Origin: JBEHWX01 sp048498995
Lineage (GTDB): Bacteria > Bacteroidota > Ignavibacteria > OLB7
Direction: 5' to 3'
Length of the DNA: 41,376 nucleotides
Assembly (NCBI GenBank): GCA_048498995.1
Contig: JBEHWX010000051.1
Location: forward strand, 1-41,376
Under the pieces are notes generated by a model. That model had not been told where the DNA came from. It saw nothing but the letters and a program-made list of their open reading frames with translations, and did no database searches. Positions within the stretch are counted from its first letter, which is position 1. Each line of letters starts with the position of its first letter. The position numbers were made by a program, and so were the translations under genes. Shown here piece by piece: positions 9,274 through 17,307 of this stretch.

Positions 9274-9837
9274 ATGGAAGCGAAGCTGATTGTCTGGTAC
9301 GGTCTGGCCGGTGCGGGCAAGTCATACAATGTGAAGGAGACTGCCGACGAGCTCAGGGCACAGGGACATGACCCTCTCGAAATTCATGATTTCATGATGG
9401 GTGCGGGGTCGGACTTCAATACCTCTCCACGGTATGAGGAGCTGGTCAATGCACTCAAACAACCGAGGATTGCCGTTATTGCGGATGTTCAATTTTCGTT
9501 TGATGAGTTTAGATCAAAGGCCTTCGAGCAGCTCCGCGACCGAGTACCCGAAGTGAAGATCGACTGGTATGGGATGAATTGCTCGACGCGCGAGGCTGCC
9601 GCCACCTGCATCCTCGACGCCTGCTTCCGCGCGGTGCAGTGTCAGGAGCGGGTAGCAAGCTTGAAGGATGAGGTAACGGCGATTCTGGGGCAGTATGCCG
9701 ACTTCAGTCACCGTGGAGACGCGAAGACGCGGGATGTGTTCCCGGCATGGATACAGTCGGCCCAACGATCGGAAGACTTGGAAGATCCGCGGAAAGTATC
9801 GACCGACGCGAGTGCCATCTCGCAACCTCTCGATTAG
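9274..9837 (+). CDS. Small P-loop NTPase / kinase-like protein
   Basis: The protein has 187 residues. The ATG at 9274 has CGGAG seven bases upstream. A Walker A motif G-LAGA-GKS spans residues 10-17, followed by a helix (YNVKETADELRAQG). A hydrophobic strand ending in Asp (RIAVIADVQF, about residues 65-74) could be Walker B. This layout resembles small nucleotide or polynucleotide kinases of the AAA/zeta-toxin-like P-loop class, but the substrate cannot be inferred. The C-terminal 50 residues are polar. Local GC is lower in 9400-9560 than in the flanking genes, which hints at a different history. Confidence 0.7.
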   Translation: MEAKLIVWYGLAGAGKSYNVKETADELRAQGHDPLEIHDFMMGAGSDFNTSPRYEELVNALKQPRIAVIADVQFSFDEFRSKAFEQLRDRVPEVKIDWYGMNCSTREAAATCILDACFRAVQCQERVASLKDEVTAILGQYADFSHRGDAKTRDVFPAWIQSAQRSEDLEDPRKVSTDASAISQPLD

Positions 9838-10270
9838 ATCGCGTCCGGGTGGCGGCGGCCACGGAGGCCGTCCGCGCGTCGTTCGCGTGAGGTTGGTGCG
9901 GCATGGAGCGGCGCGGTTAATGCTCCGGTGGATGCGCGTCGTTGGCACGCGGTAGGCAAGATGAGATTTGATGAATGATCCCTGGCCATCATCTCGACGT
10001 ACCCACGTGACCGGAAGGCGGCAGCGACGGAGAGCCGCCCACCCGTCCGTGAATGCCGTTCGATACGTCCGTTGCCTCCTTCAATTCCACGCTCGTCTCC
10101 CGCGCGCCGAGGGGCGATTGCGATCGTCACTTCCCGGGTTGCCTTCTGATCCCGCGCGCCGGCGTCACGTGCTTCCAGGGCCTCCCGCTCCGCGACCTCC
10201 ACGCCTCGGAATCGTATCCTCACATCCACGTCTTGCCGGAACGGTGGATCCGATCGTATGTTTGCCGCCG
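9838..10270. other. Noncoding stretch upstream of the metal operon
   Basis: No gene found. It holds a palindrome at 9854-9872 resembling one at 19572-19592. Open frames here lack motifs. A metal-responsive regulator gene is not present, so control of the downstream operon must come from elsewhere or from sites not recognisable by eye. Confidence 0.5.
9854..9872. repeat. Palindromic element, copy A
   Basis: GGCGGCC (9854-9860) and GGCCGTC (9866-9872) flank ACGGA. The sequence shares GTGGCGGC...GGCCACGG with copy B at 19572-19592. Both lie just downstream of a plus-strand gene, as REP-like or terminator-derived elements often do. Confidence 0.4.
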
Positions 10271-10633
10271 ATGCGCGCCGGAATTCTCCATATGCTCGTC
10301 TGCCTGCTCCTCATGGTTCTTTACGTGGGAGAGCGGGCCATGCCCTGTGGTGAAGCCTGCGCGGTGAGCTGCGCGGCCGAGGAGGCCCCGGTGGCTCTTG
10401 CATCATCCGTCGTTTCGTCCGCGCATCAGGCCGATCACGATACGTCGCGACACGATCAGCCGGGGGAGTCCCATCATTGCTCCCACTGCGTCTGCCCGTG
10501 TCACGCCGCGGCGGTCATCACCGGCCAGACGAGCTGGAGCGTTGCCCAGGCTCCCTCGATACCGCGCGCCCCATCCCCGAATCTACCGCCATCCGCTCCG
10601 GTCGATACCATCGACCACGTCCCACTCGCCTGA
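10271..10633 (+). CDS. Small His/Cys-rich membrane-anchored or secreted protein of the metal operon
   Basis: The protein has 120 residues. A hydrophobic N-terminal segment (ILHMLVCLLLMVLYVG) looks like a signal peptide or anchor. It is followed by Cys/His-rich sequence (PCGEACAVSC; later HHCSHCVCPCHA) and a Pro/Ser-rich tail. Short proteins with a CxHC..CxCH cluster often precede RND heavy-metal pumps and are thought to sense or buffer metal in the periplasm; that role is inference here. ATG 10271 and ATG 10292 are both possible, and neither has a strong ribosome site. The gap to czcA is 126 bp. Confidence 0.65.
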   Translation: MRAGILHMLVCLLLMVLYVGERAMPCGEACAVSCAAEEAPVALASSVVSSAHQADHDTSRHDQPGESHHCSHCVCPCHAAAVITGQTSWSVAQAPSIPRAPSPNLPPSAPVDTIDHVPLA

Positions 10634-10759
10634 TTCCATCCTGACATCGTGGCTTCGCACGATGATGACCGTGGTGCGTCCGGACCCATCCGTGGCTTCT
10701 GAACGCAACGCGCCGCTAGTCGTCCTCATCCTCGCTATTCCAGGTATGGAGTCGTCCGC

Positions 10760-13700
10760 ATGTTCGATGCGATCATTGCGTTTTCCCTGCGACAGCGTGC
10801 CCTGATTCTGCTTCTGACGCTGGCGCTGATCGTCGGGGGAATCGTGGCATTCTCTCGGCTTCCGATAGATGCCGTCCCCGATATCACCAACAATCAGGTG
10901 CAGGTGCTCACCTCGGCGCCGGCGCTCTCCTCCCCGGAGGTCGAGCGCTACGTCACCTTTCCCATCGAGGTGGCGCTGAAATCCCTCCCGGATCTGGTGG
11001 AGCTCCGCTCCCTCTCCCGGTCCGGTCTGTCGGTCGTCACCGTCGTCTTCGCCGACAACGTCGACATCTACTTCGCCCGCCAGCAGGTTCTCGAAAAGCT
11101 CCGCGAAGCCGAGGAGCAGATGCCCGCCGGCGTGGAGCGTCCCGAGCTCGGACCGGTCTCGACCGGCCTCGGGGAGATCTTCCGCTACGTTATCCGCGAC
11201 ACCACCGGCAAGCTCAGTCCCATGGATCTGCGCTCGGTGCAGGACTGGATCGTCCGTCGCGGCCTGCTCGGAACCCCTGGCCTCGCCGAGGTCAATTCCC
11301 TCGGCGGCTACGTCAAGCAGTACCACATCCTGGTCGATCCCGACGCGATGGCCGGCTACGGCCTGACCCTCCGCGACGTGTTCGATGCCGTCGCGCGCAC
11401 CAGCGGCAACGCCGGCGGCGCCTATATCGAGACCGGCCCCGAGCAGCTGTCGGTCCGCTCGGTCGGCCTGGCGACCAACGTCGATGATCTCCGCTCCACC
11501 GTGATCCGGAGCACCGCCAACGGTACCCCGGTGACGCTTGCCCAGGTGGCGAGCATCGAGACCGGATCGGCCATTCGATTCGGCTCGGCCTCGCAGGATG
11601 GCCGCGGCGAGGTCGTCACCGGCATCACCATGCAGCTCAAGGGGGCCAACGCCCGCGTCACCGTCGGCGCGGTCAAGGAACGGATCGAGCAGATACGGCC
11701 GTCGCTTCCGAAAGGTGTGGTGATCGAGCCCTACTACGACCGCGAGGTGCTCGTCGATCGCACCATCGCGACCGTGATCCGGAACCTCGTCGAGGGAGCA
11801 TTGCTGGTGATCGGCGTGCTGCTGTTGCTCCTGGTGAACCTTCGGGCCGGCGTGATCCTCGCCTCGGTGATCCCGCTGGCGATGATGTTCGCCGGCATCA
11901 TGATGGTCCTCACCGGACAATCGGGCAACCTGATGTCGCTCGGCGCCATCGACTTCGGTCTGGTCGTCGACGGCTCGCTGATCATCGTCGAGAACGTGCT
12001 CCGCCTGCTGGAGGAGCGCTTCCGGGGAGGCGAGGGGGTACGGCTCACCGATCGCCAGATGCGCGATCTGGTGTTCGGCGGATCGGTCGAGGTGCGGAAG
12101 GCCGCGCAGTTCGGCGAGATCATCATCATCGTCGTCTATCTGCCGATCCTGACGCTGCAGGGGATCGAGGGAAAGCTCTTCCGCCCGATGGCGCTCACCG
12201 TGGTGTTCGCCCTCGTCGGCGCGCTTCTGCTGTCGGTCACCTACGTGCCGACGATGCTCTCCCTCTTCCTCAAGAAGTCCGGACGGATACGCCACTCTCC
12301 GGTGATCGAGTGGATGCGGCGTCTGTACGAGCCGGCGCTGGAGCGCGCGCTCGGGCTGCGCATTCCGATCGTGGTGGTCACCGGGCTTCTGCTGGTCGGC
12401 TCCGTGATCGCGTTCACGCGGATGGGTGGGGAGTTCATCCCTCGTCTGGATGAGGGAGACATCGCCATGCACATCATCAGGCTTCCGTCGATCTCCCTCA
12501 CCGAATCGCAGAAGATCACCACGCGCGTCGAGCGGGCGCTGATGACCTTTCAGGAGGTGCGCACCGTGGTCACCAGCACCGGACGCGCGGAGATCTCCAC
12601 CGATCCGATGGGGGTGGAGCTGGCCGATGCCTTCGTGATGCTCAAGCCGGTCGATGAATGGACCTCCGGACGCACCAAGGCGGAGCTGGTCGCGGCGATG
12701 GAGCGGAAGCTGGCCGATATCCCCGGCGCCGGCGTCCAGTTTCTCCAGCCGATCGAGATGCGGACCAACGAGCTGATCGCCGGCGCCCGCGGCGACGTGG
12801 TGATCAAGGTGACCGGCGACGATTTCGACGTGATGAATCCGGCCGCCGAGAAGATCACCTCGATTCTCCGCGCCACCTCCGGCTCGGCCGACGTGACCAT
12901 GGAGCAGACCACCGGGCTCCCGCAGCTCATGGTGCGCCCGGATCGCGCGGCGATCTCCCGCTACGGGATGACGGTCGAGGATGTCAACGACATCGTCAGC
13001 ACCGCGATCGCCGGCCGCAAGGCGACGGAGGTCGCCGAGGGGGAGCGCCGCATCGACGTGGTGGTGCGTTTTCCCGAGGGAGGGCGCAACAGCGTGGAGG
13101 CGGTGCGTGGAATGATGGTCGCCACGCCGAACGGCCAGCGGGTGCCGCTGTCGGAGCTGGCCACGGTGACCGTCGAGGATGGTCCGGCGCAGATCAGTCG
13201 GGAGGACGGCACGCGGTTCGTCACCATCCAGGCCAACGTCCGCGGCCGCGACATGGAGAGCTTCGTCGAGGAGGTGCGCGCGCGCGTGACGCGCGAGGTG
13301 CGACTGCCGGCCGGCTACAACGTGATCTACGGCGGGCAGTTCGAGAACCTGGAGGCCGCATCCAAGCGACTGCTCATCGTGGTCCCGATCGCGCTGGCGC
13401 TGATCTTCCTGCTGCTGTTCCAGACGTTCCGCTCCATCCGGCTCGGCGTGATGATCTTCCTCTGCGTGCCGATGGCGGTAATCGGCGGCGTGGTGGCGCT
13501 GCTGATCGGGGGGATGCCCTTCTCGATCTCGGCCGGCGTCGGGTTCATCGCGCTGTTCGGCATCGCGGTGCTCAACGGCATCGTGATGGTCGCGGCCATC
13601 CGGAAGCATCAGGGGCACGGCCTGGACCGTCGCGCATCGGTGCGTGCCGGCGCCCACGAGCGGCTCCGTCCGGTGCTGACCACCGCCGCGCTCGCCGGCT

Positions 13701-15187
13701 TCGGGTTCGTTCCGATGCTGCTGGCGCATGGCGCCGGCGCCGAGGTGCAGCGCCCGCTCGCCGCGGTGATCATCGGCGGCCTGATCTCCTCCACCTTTCT
13801 CACCCTCTTCGTGCTCCCGATCGTCTACGACTGGCTCGGCGGCGACTACGTCCCTCCCTCGGAGGAGGAGGCGGCCGACCCGGATCGAACGCTCCCTGGC
13901 GATGGATTCGACCCACCGCCGGATGATCCCGTTCCCGACGGCAGCGGAGGAGGAGGGCGGATCGGACCGGCACTGGCCGCCGTGGCGCTGGCGCTCCTGT
14001 TCGGACAGCGGCTCGACGCGCAGACCGTGCTCACGCGCGAGCAGATGCGGGAGCGCGCCCTTGCCTCGGCTCCGGCCACGCGCGCGGCCGACGCGGCCAT
14101 CGCACGCCGGCGCGCCGAGCGCGCCGCCGGCTCGATCCTCCCGAATCTCGACCTGCTCGGCGCCGCCGACGAGGCCTCCTCGCCGGCGCTGACCGGACGC
14201 CCCAACGCGCGCCTCGGCGTCTCGCAGACGTTCGGGCTGCCGGGGCTGTACGCGGCGCGCGGCCGCGTGAACGATCTGCTGATCGAACAGGCCGGCAGCG
14301 AGCGCGAGGCGGTGACCCGTGAGATCCGGCGGCGCGCCGACCTGGCCTACGTCGAGCTGGTGGCCACGCGGTGGCGCGCGGCCCTGGCCGATAGCGCGGT
14401 GGCGATCGCCGACGAATTCTCCAGGCTGGCCGCGCGGCGGCGCGAGCTCGGGGAGGCTCCCGCGCTGGAAGCTCTGCAGGCCTCGATCGCCCTGACCGAC
14501 GCGCGGCGTCGCCGCTCCGAGGCACGGATCGAGCTCGACGCGGCGCAGGCCGAGGCGCGCGCCCTGCTCGGCACCGCTCCCGACGAGGTGATCGTCGCGG
14601 CCGACACGCTCTCCTATCGTCCGTTGACGGTCGATATCGCGGAGATCGAGCGTCGGCTGCGGGAGTCGAATCCGCGGCTCGCCGCGGCCCGGCTTGATGT
14701 CGAGACTAGCCGCGCGCGGGAGCAGCTGGTGGCCGCCGAGCGGCTGCCGGACTTCACGCTCGAGTATTCGCTCCAGACGGTGGAGGGGGCCGGCGGTTAC
14801 TACGGAGGCGCGCTGCGCCTCGGGCTGCCGCTCTGGCGGTGGATGAGCTCGGGGCCGGACGACGCGGCGCGCGCCGAGACGGCGATCCGCGAGGCGGACT
14901 ACGCGCGGCTGGAGCGTGAGCTCCTTTCGACCGTGCGCGCGGCCTACGCCCGTTATGCCTCCACAAGCCAACTCGTCGACAACTATCGCGTGGAGCTGAT
15001 CCCGCAGGCCAACCAGGCGTATCAGATCGCGCGCCGACTCTTCGACGAGGGGGAAGCCACCTACCTGGAGGTCCTGACGGCGCAATCCGCGCTGGTCACC
15101 ATTCACGCCGGCTATGTCGACGCGGTGCAGAGCGCCGAGCGCTCCCTCGTCGAGCTGGAAAGCCTCCTGGGAGGTGATCCGAGGTGA
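10760..15187 (+). CDS. czcA: CzcA-type heavy-metal RND pump fused to a TolC-type outer-membrane factor
   Basis: The protein has 1475 residues. Residues 1 to about 1035 are a full HME-RND transporter (start FDAIIAFSLRQRALILLL). The TM4 proton-relay motif AIDFGLVVDGSLIIVEN places D398, D404 and E411; DFG..VDG is the divalent-cation (Zn/Co/Cd/Ni) form, not the Cu/Ag form. A Pro/Asp/Gly linker (about 1036-1068) leads to a hydrophobic stretch ending LDA-QTV (about 1070-1090) that reads like a signal peptide. It is followed by about 385 residues of OEP/TolC repeats (coiled-coil helices, GVSQTFGLPGLYAARG, YVELVATRW). CusA/CzcA-TolC fusions of about 1450 residues are known, notably in Bacteroidota. 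The product would combine inner-membrane pump and outer-membrane channel for metal efflux. GGAG lies upstream of ATG 10760. Confidence 0.93.
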   Translation: MFDAIIAFSLRQRALILLLTLALIVGGIVAFSRLPIDAVPDITNNQVQVLTSAPALSSPEVERYVTFPIEVALKSLPDLVELRSLSRSGLSVVTVVFADNVDIYFARQQVLEKLREAEEQMPAGVERPELGPVSTGLGEIFRYVIRDTTGKLSPMDLRSVQDWIVRRGLLGTPGLAEVNSLGGYVKQYHILVDPDAMAGYGLTLRDVFDAVARTSGNAGGAYIETGPEQLSVRSVGLATNVDDLRSTVIRSTANGTPVTLAQVASIETGSAIRFGSASQDGRGEVVTGITMQLKGANARVTVGAVKERIEQIRPSLPKGVVIEPYYDREVLVDRTIATVIRNLVEGALLVIGVLLLLLVNLRAGVILASVIPLAMMFAGIMMVLTGQSGNLMSLGAIDFGLVVDGSLIIVENVLRLLEERFRGGEGVRLTDRQMRDLVFGGSVEVRKAAQFGEIIIIVVYLPILTLQGIEGKLFRPMALTVVFALVGALLLSVTYVPTMLSLFLKKSGRIRHSPVIEWMRRLYEPALERALGLRIPIVVVTGLLLVGSVIAFTRMGGEFIPRLDEGDIAMHIIRLPSISLTESQKITTRVERALMTFQEVRTVVTSTGRAEISTDPMGVELADAFVMLKPVDEWTSGRTKAELVAAMERKLADIPGAGVQFLQPIEMRTNELIAGARGDVVIKVTGDDFDVMNPAAEKITSILRATSGSADVTMEQTTGLPQLMVRPDRAAISRYGMTVEDVNDIVSTAIAGRKATEVAEGERRIDVVVRFPEGGRNSVEAVRGMMVATPNGQRVPLSELATVTVEDGPAQISREDGTRFVTIQANVRGRDMESFVEEVRARVTREVRLPAGYNVIYGGQFENLEAASKRLLIVVPIALALIFLLLFQTFRSIRLGVMIFLCVPMAVIGGVVALLIGGMPFSISAGVGFIALFGIAVLNGIVMVAAIRKHQGHGLDRRASVRAGAHERLRPVLTTAALAGFGFVPMLLAHGAGAEVQRPLAAVIIGGLISSTFLTLFVLPIVYDWLGGDYVPPSEEEAADPDRTLPGDGFDPPPDDPVPDGSGGGGRIGPALAAVALALLFGQRLDAQTVLTREQMRERALASAPATRAADAAIARRRAERAAGSILPNLDLLGAADEASSPALTGRPNARLGVSQTFGLPGLYAARGRVNDLLIEQAGSEREAVTREIRRRADLAYVELVATRWRAALADSAVAIADEFSRLAARRRELGEAPALEALQASIALTDARRRRSEARIELDAAQAEARALLGTAPDEVIVAADTLSYRPLTVDIAEIERRLRESNPRLAAARLDVETSRAREQLVAAERLPDFTLEYSLQTVEGAGGYYGGALRLGLPLWRWMSSGPDDAARAETAIREADYARLERELLSTVRAAYARYASTSQLVDNYRVELIPQANQAYQIARRLFDEGEATYLEVLTAQSALVTIHAGYVDAVQSAERSLVELESLLGGDPR

Positions 15188-16509
15188 ACGAAATGAAGCA
15201 TTCACAACGAGAGCGATATCATCTCATGCGTCACATGGAACGGACGTTGAATCCACGTTCGAGGAGCCTGGCGCTCCTCGCGGCGATCGTGCTCCTGGCG
15301 GTCGCCGGCGCCGGGTGCTCCGGCGACAAGTCGGCGACGGTCGATACCGGCGATTCGGCCCACGCCTCCGGCAAGGCCGGCGAGACCGGAAAGTTCGACG
15401 ATCCGATCGACGGAGGCCATGCCGAGGGGGGAGGAGGAGAAGGGCACGATCACGAAGAGGAGCCGTCCAGCGAAGTCCGGCTCACGCCGGAGGCGATGAA
15501 GGAGGCCGGCATCACCGTGGAGCCGGTGCTGCGCCAGCCGATGGCGGCCACCTTCTCCGCGCCGGGGCGCGTGGTGCCGACGCAGAACGGCATAGCGCAT
15601 GTCGGGACCGTGATTCCGGGGCGGATCACGCGGTTGTATGTTTCCGAGGGGGCGCGTGTCGGCCGGGGAGCAGCGTTGGCCGAGGTGGAGGCGTTCGATA
15701 TCGGCCAGTTGAAGGGAGATCTGATGAGCGCCCGGGCCGATGCCGAGCAGCGACGCGCCGCCGTGGCGCGCCAGGAGCGGCTCGCGGGCGAGGGAATCGG
15801 CGCGCGGCGCGCGCTCGAGGAAGCGCAGTCGGCCTATGGCCAGGCAACCGCGGCCGTGCGTGCCGCCGAGGCGAAGCTCCGCGCGGCCGGCATCGATCCG
15901 TCCGCGATCAATGCCGGATCGTTCAGCTCGCGCCTGGTCCTGCGCTCGCCAATCGCCGGCGTGGTCGCCCGCCGCGCCGTGGCGCTCGGGGAATACGTGG
16001 AGCCGAACAAGGACGCCTTCGAGGTGGTCGACAACGCCACCGTCTGGATCGACGCGCAGGTGCCGCCGGCATCCGCCACCGGACTGGCGGTCGGTGCTCC
16101 CGGCTTCGTCCGCGGACCCGGTGGGGAGCGGCGCGCCGGCCGCATCATCTTCATCGCGCCGACGCTCGATCCGGAGTCCCGCACGCTGACGGTGCGGGTG
16201 GAGGTTGCCAACGGTGGGCTCGGGCTCCGTCCGGAGACGTTCGTCAACGTGGAGTTCGAGCGCGCCGTCACCGGCTACGCGCTGGTGGTGCCGAGCGCGG
16301 CCATCGAGACCGACGGTGCGCGGCACTTCGTCTATCGGGAGCATGAGCCGGGGACGTTTCAGCGTGTCGAGGTCGAGACCGGAAGCGAGGCGGGGGGAAA
16401 AACCGTGATCTCGGCCGGACTGAAGGAGGGAGAGCGGATCGCCGCCGCCGGCGTGTTCTACCTTCGCTCCGCGCGCCAGAAGGGGGAGCTTCAGGAGCAC
16501 GAGCACTGA
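15184..16509 (+). CDS. czcB: CzcB-type periplasmic adaptor (membrane fusion) lipoprotein
   Basis: The protein has 441 residues. The GTG at 15184 overlaps the TGA of czcA (GTGA), with GGGAGGTGATC at a proper distance upstream, so translation is coupled. An ATG at 15193 is an alternative. A hydrophobic segment (about 28-44) ends in a lipobox-like AGAGC, with Cys45 as the lipidation candidate. A His/Asp/Glu-rich stretch (GHAEGGGGEGHDHEEE) follows and the C-terminus is QEHEH; both are potential metal ligands. The core has the barrel-sandwich halves (GRITRLYVSEGARVGRG and SPIAGVVARRAVALGEYVEP) around a helical hairpin (about 180-235), then beta-barrel and membrane-proximal domains. It links CzcA to the outer-membrane factor and may pass metal to the pump. 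Confidence 0.93.
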   Translation: MNEMKHSQRERYHLMRHMERTLNPRSRSLALLAAIVLLAVAGAGCSGDKSATVDTGDSAHASGKAGETGKFDDPIDGGHAEGGGGEGHDHEEEPSSEVRLTPEAMKEAGITVEPVLRQPMAATFSAPGRVVPTQNGIAHVGTVIPGRITRLYVSEGARVGRGAALAEVEAFDIGQLKGDLMSARADAEQRRAAVARQERLAGEGIGARRALEEAQSAYGQATAAVRAAEAKLRAAGIDPSAINAGSFSSRLVLRSPIAGVVARRAVALGEYVEPNKDAFEVVDNATVWIDAQVPPASATGLAVGAPGFVRGPGGERRAGRIIFIAPTLDPESRTLTVRVEVANGGLGLRPETFVNVEFERAVTGYALVVPSAAIETDGARHFVYREHEPGTFQRVEVETGSEAGGKTVISAGLKEGERIAAAGVFYLRSARQKGELQEHEH

Positions 16510-16551
16510 CCGCGTGGTCGGTCAGGCAATGACGCAGCCAGGGAAGAGACT

Positions 16552-17298
16552 ATGGATTCGCAGTACATCATGACCGTGGTCGGCTCGGGGTTCGCCGTGG
16601 CGCTTGCGCACGCGGCGATTCCGACGCACTGGCTGCCGTTCGTTCTGGCCGGCCGGGCGCAGCACTGGAGCCGCTCCCGGACGCTCGGCGTGATCGCCGT
16701 CGCCGGCGGCGCGCATATCGTGTTCACCACGCTCCTCGGCGCGCTCATCGTCTGGTTCGGCATCCGGATCAGCCACGACGTCGGGGACATGTTCCTGACG
16801 ATCGCCTCCGGCGCGCTGATCGCGGTCGGCCTGTATTACATCGTGCGTCACCTCCGGGGAGGGGGGCGCGAGCATCATCACAGCCTTTCCCGACTCTGGG
16901 ATGGAGGCGAGCACGGTCATGGCCATGTGCATGGACACGACCACGCGCATGGCCAAGCGCACGATCACGGACATGCACACGACCACGCTACGGTCGGTGC
17001 CGGTGCTGTCGGCACCGACCGCGTGGCCGTCGGCAGTCTGGTGGCCATGCTGACCTTTTCCCCCTGCGAGAGCTTTCTGCCGGTCTATCTCTCCGGCGTC
17101 CCCTACGGCTGGCAGGGATTCGCGCTGTTGAGCGCCACGCTCGCGGTGGCGACGCTCGGGAGCATGCTGCTGCTTGCCTGGGTGGCATCGCTCGGCATCG
17201 AGCGGATCAAGCTGGAGTTCCTCGAGCGATGGGAGCACCTGATCGTCGGCTCCCTGCTCTGCATTCTCGGCATCGTCGTCTACGTCTACGAACATTGA
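16552..17298 (+). CDS. His-rich NicO/RcnA-like metal transporter candidate
   Basis: The protein has 248 residues with six or so hydrophobic segments. The first carries HAAIPTHWLPF (residues 20-30), like the His/Asp-bearing first helix of NicO-class Ni/Co exporters. A long loop at residues 108-146 is almost entirely His with Gly/Asp/Ala, as in RcnA. TFSPCESFLPVYLSG (about 168-182) provides a Cys/Glu/Ser site in a later helix. It is probably a metal exporter of the inner membrane; LysE/TauE-like families share this topology, so the exact family is uncertain. GGGAAGAGA precedes ATG 16552. It lies 42 bp after czcB and 9 bp before the ATPase gene, in one operon. Confidence 0.7.
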   Translation: MDSQYIMTVVGSGFAVALAHAAIPTHWLPFVLAGRAQHWSRSRTLGVIAVAGGAHIVFTTLLGALIVWFGIRISHDVGDMFLTIASGALIAVGLYYIVRHLRGGGREHHHSLSRLWDGGEHGHGHVHGHDHAHGQAHDHGHAHDHATVGAGAVGTDRVAVGSLVAMLTFSPCESFLPVYLSGVPYGWQGFALLSATLAVATLGSMLLLAWVASLGIERIKLEFLERWEHLIVGSLLCILGIVVYVYEH

Positions 17299-17307
17299 AT
17301 ATCTGCC

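Noticed and set aside
10233..10262. Possible promoter TTGCCG-18-TATGTT before the metal operon
   Set aside because: Match is weak (3/6 and 4/6) and initiation would fall almost on the ATG at 10271; not distinguishable from chance by eye.
10583..15205. Minus-strand open frame of 1540 codons opposite czcA-tolC
   Set aside because: The product is His/Asp/Gly/Arg-rich with no motifs, and it mirrors codon bias of the well-supported plus-strand gene in GC-rich DNA.
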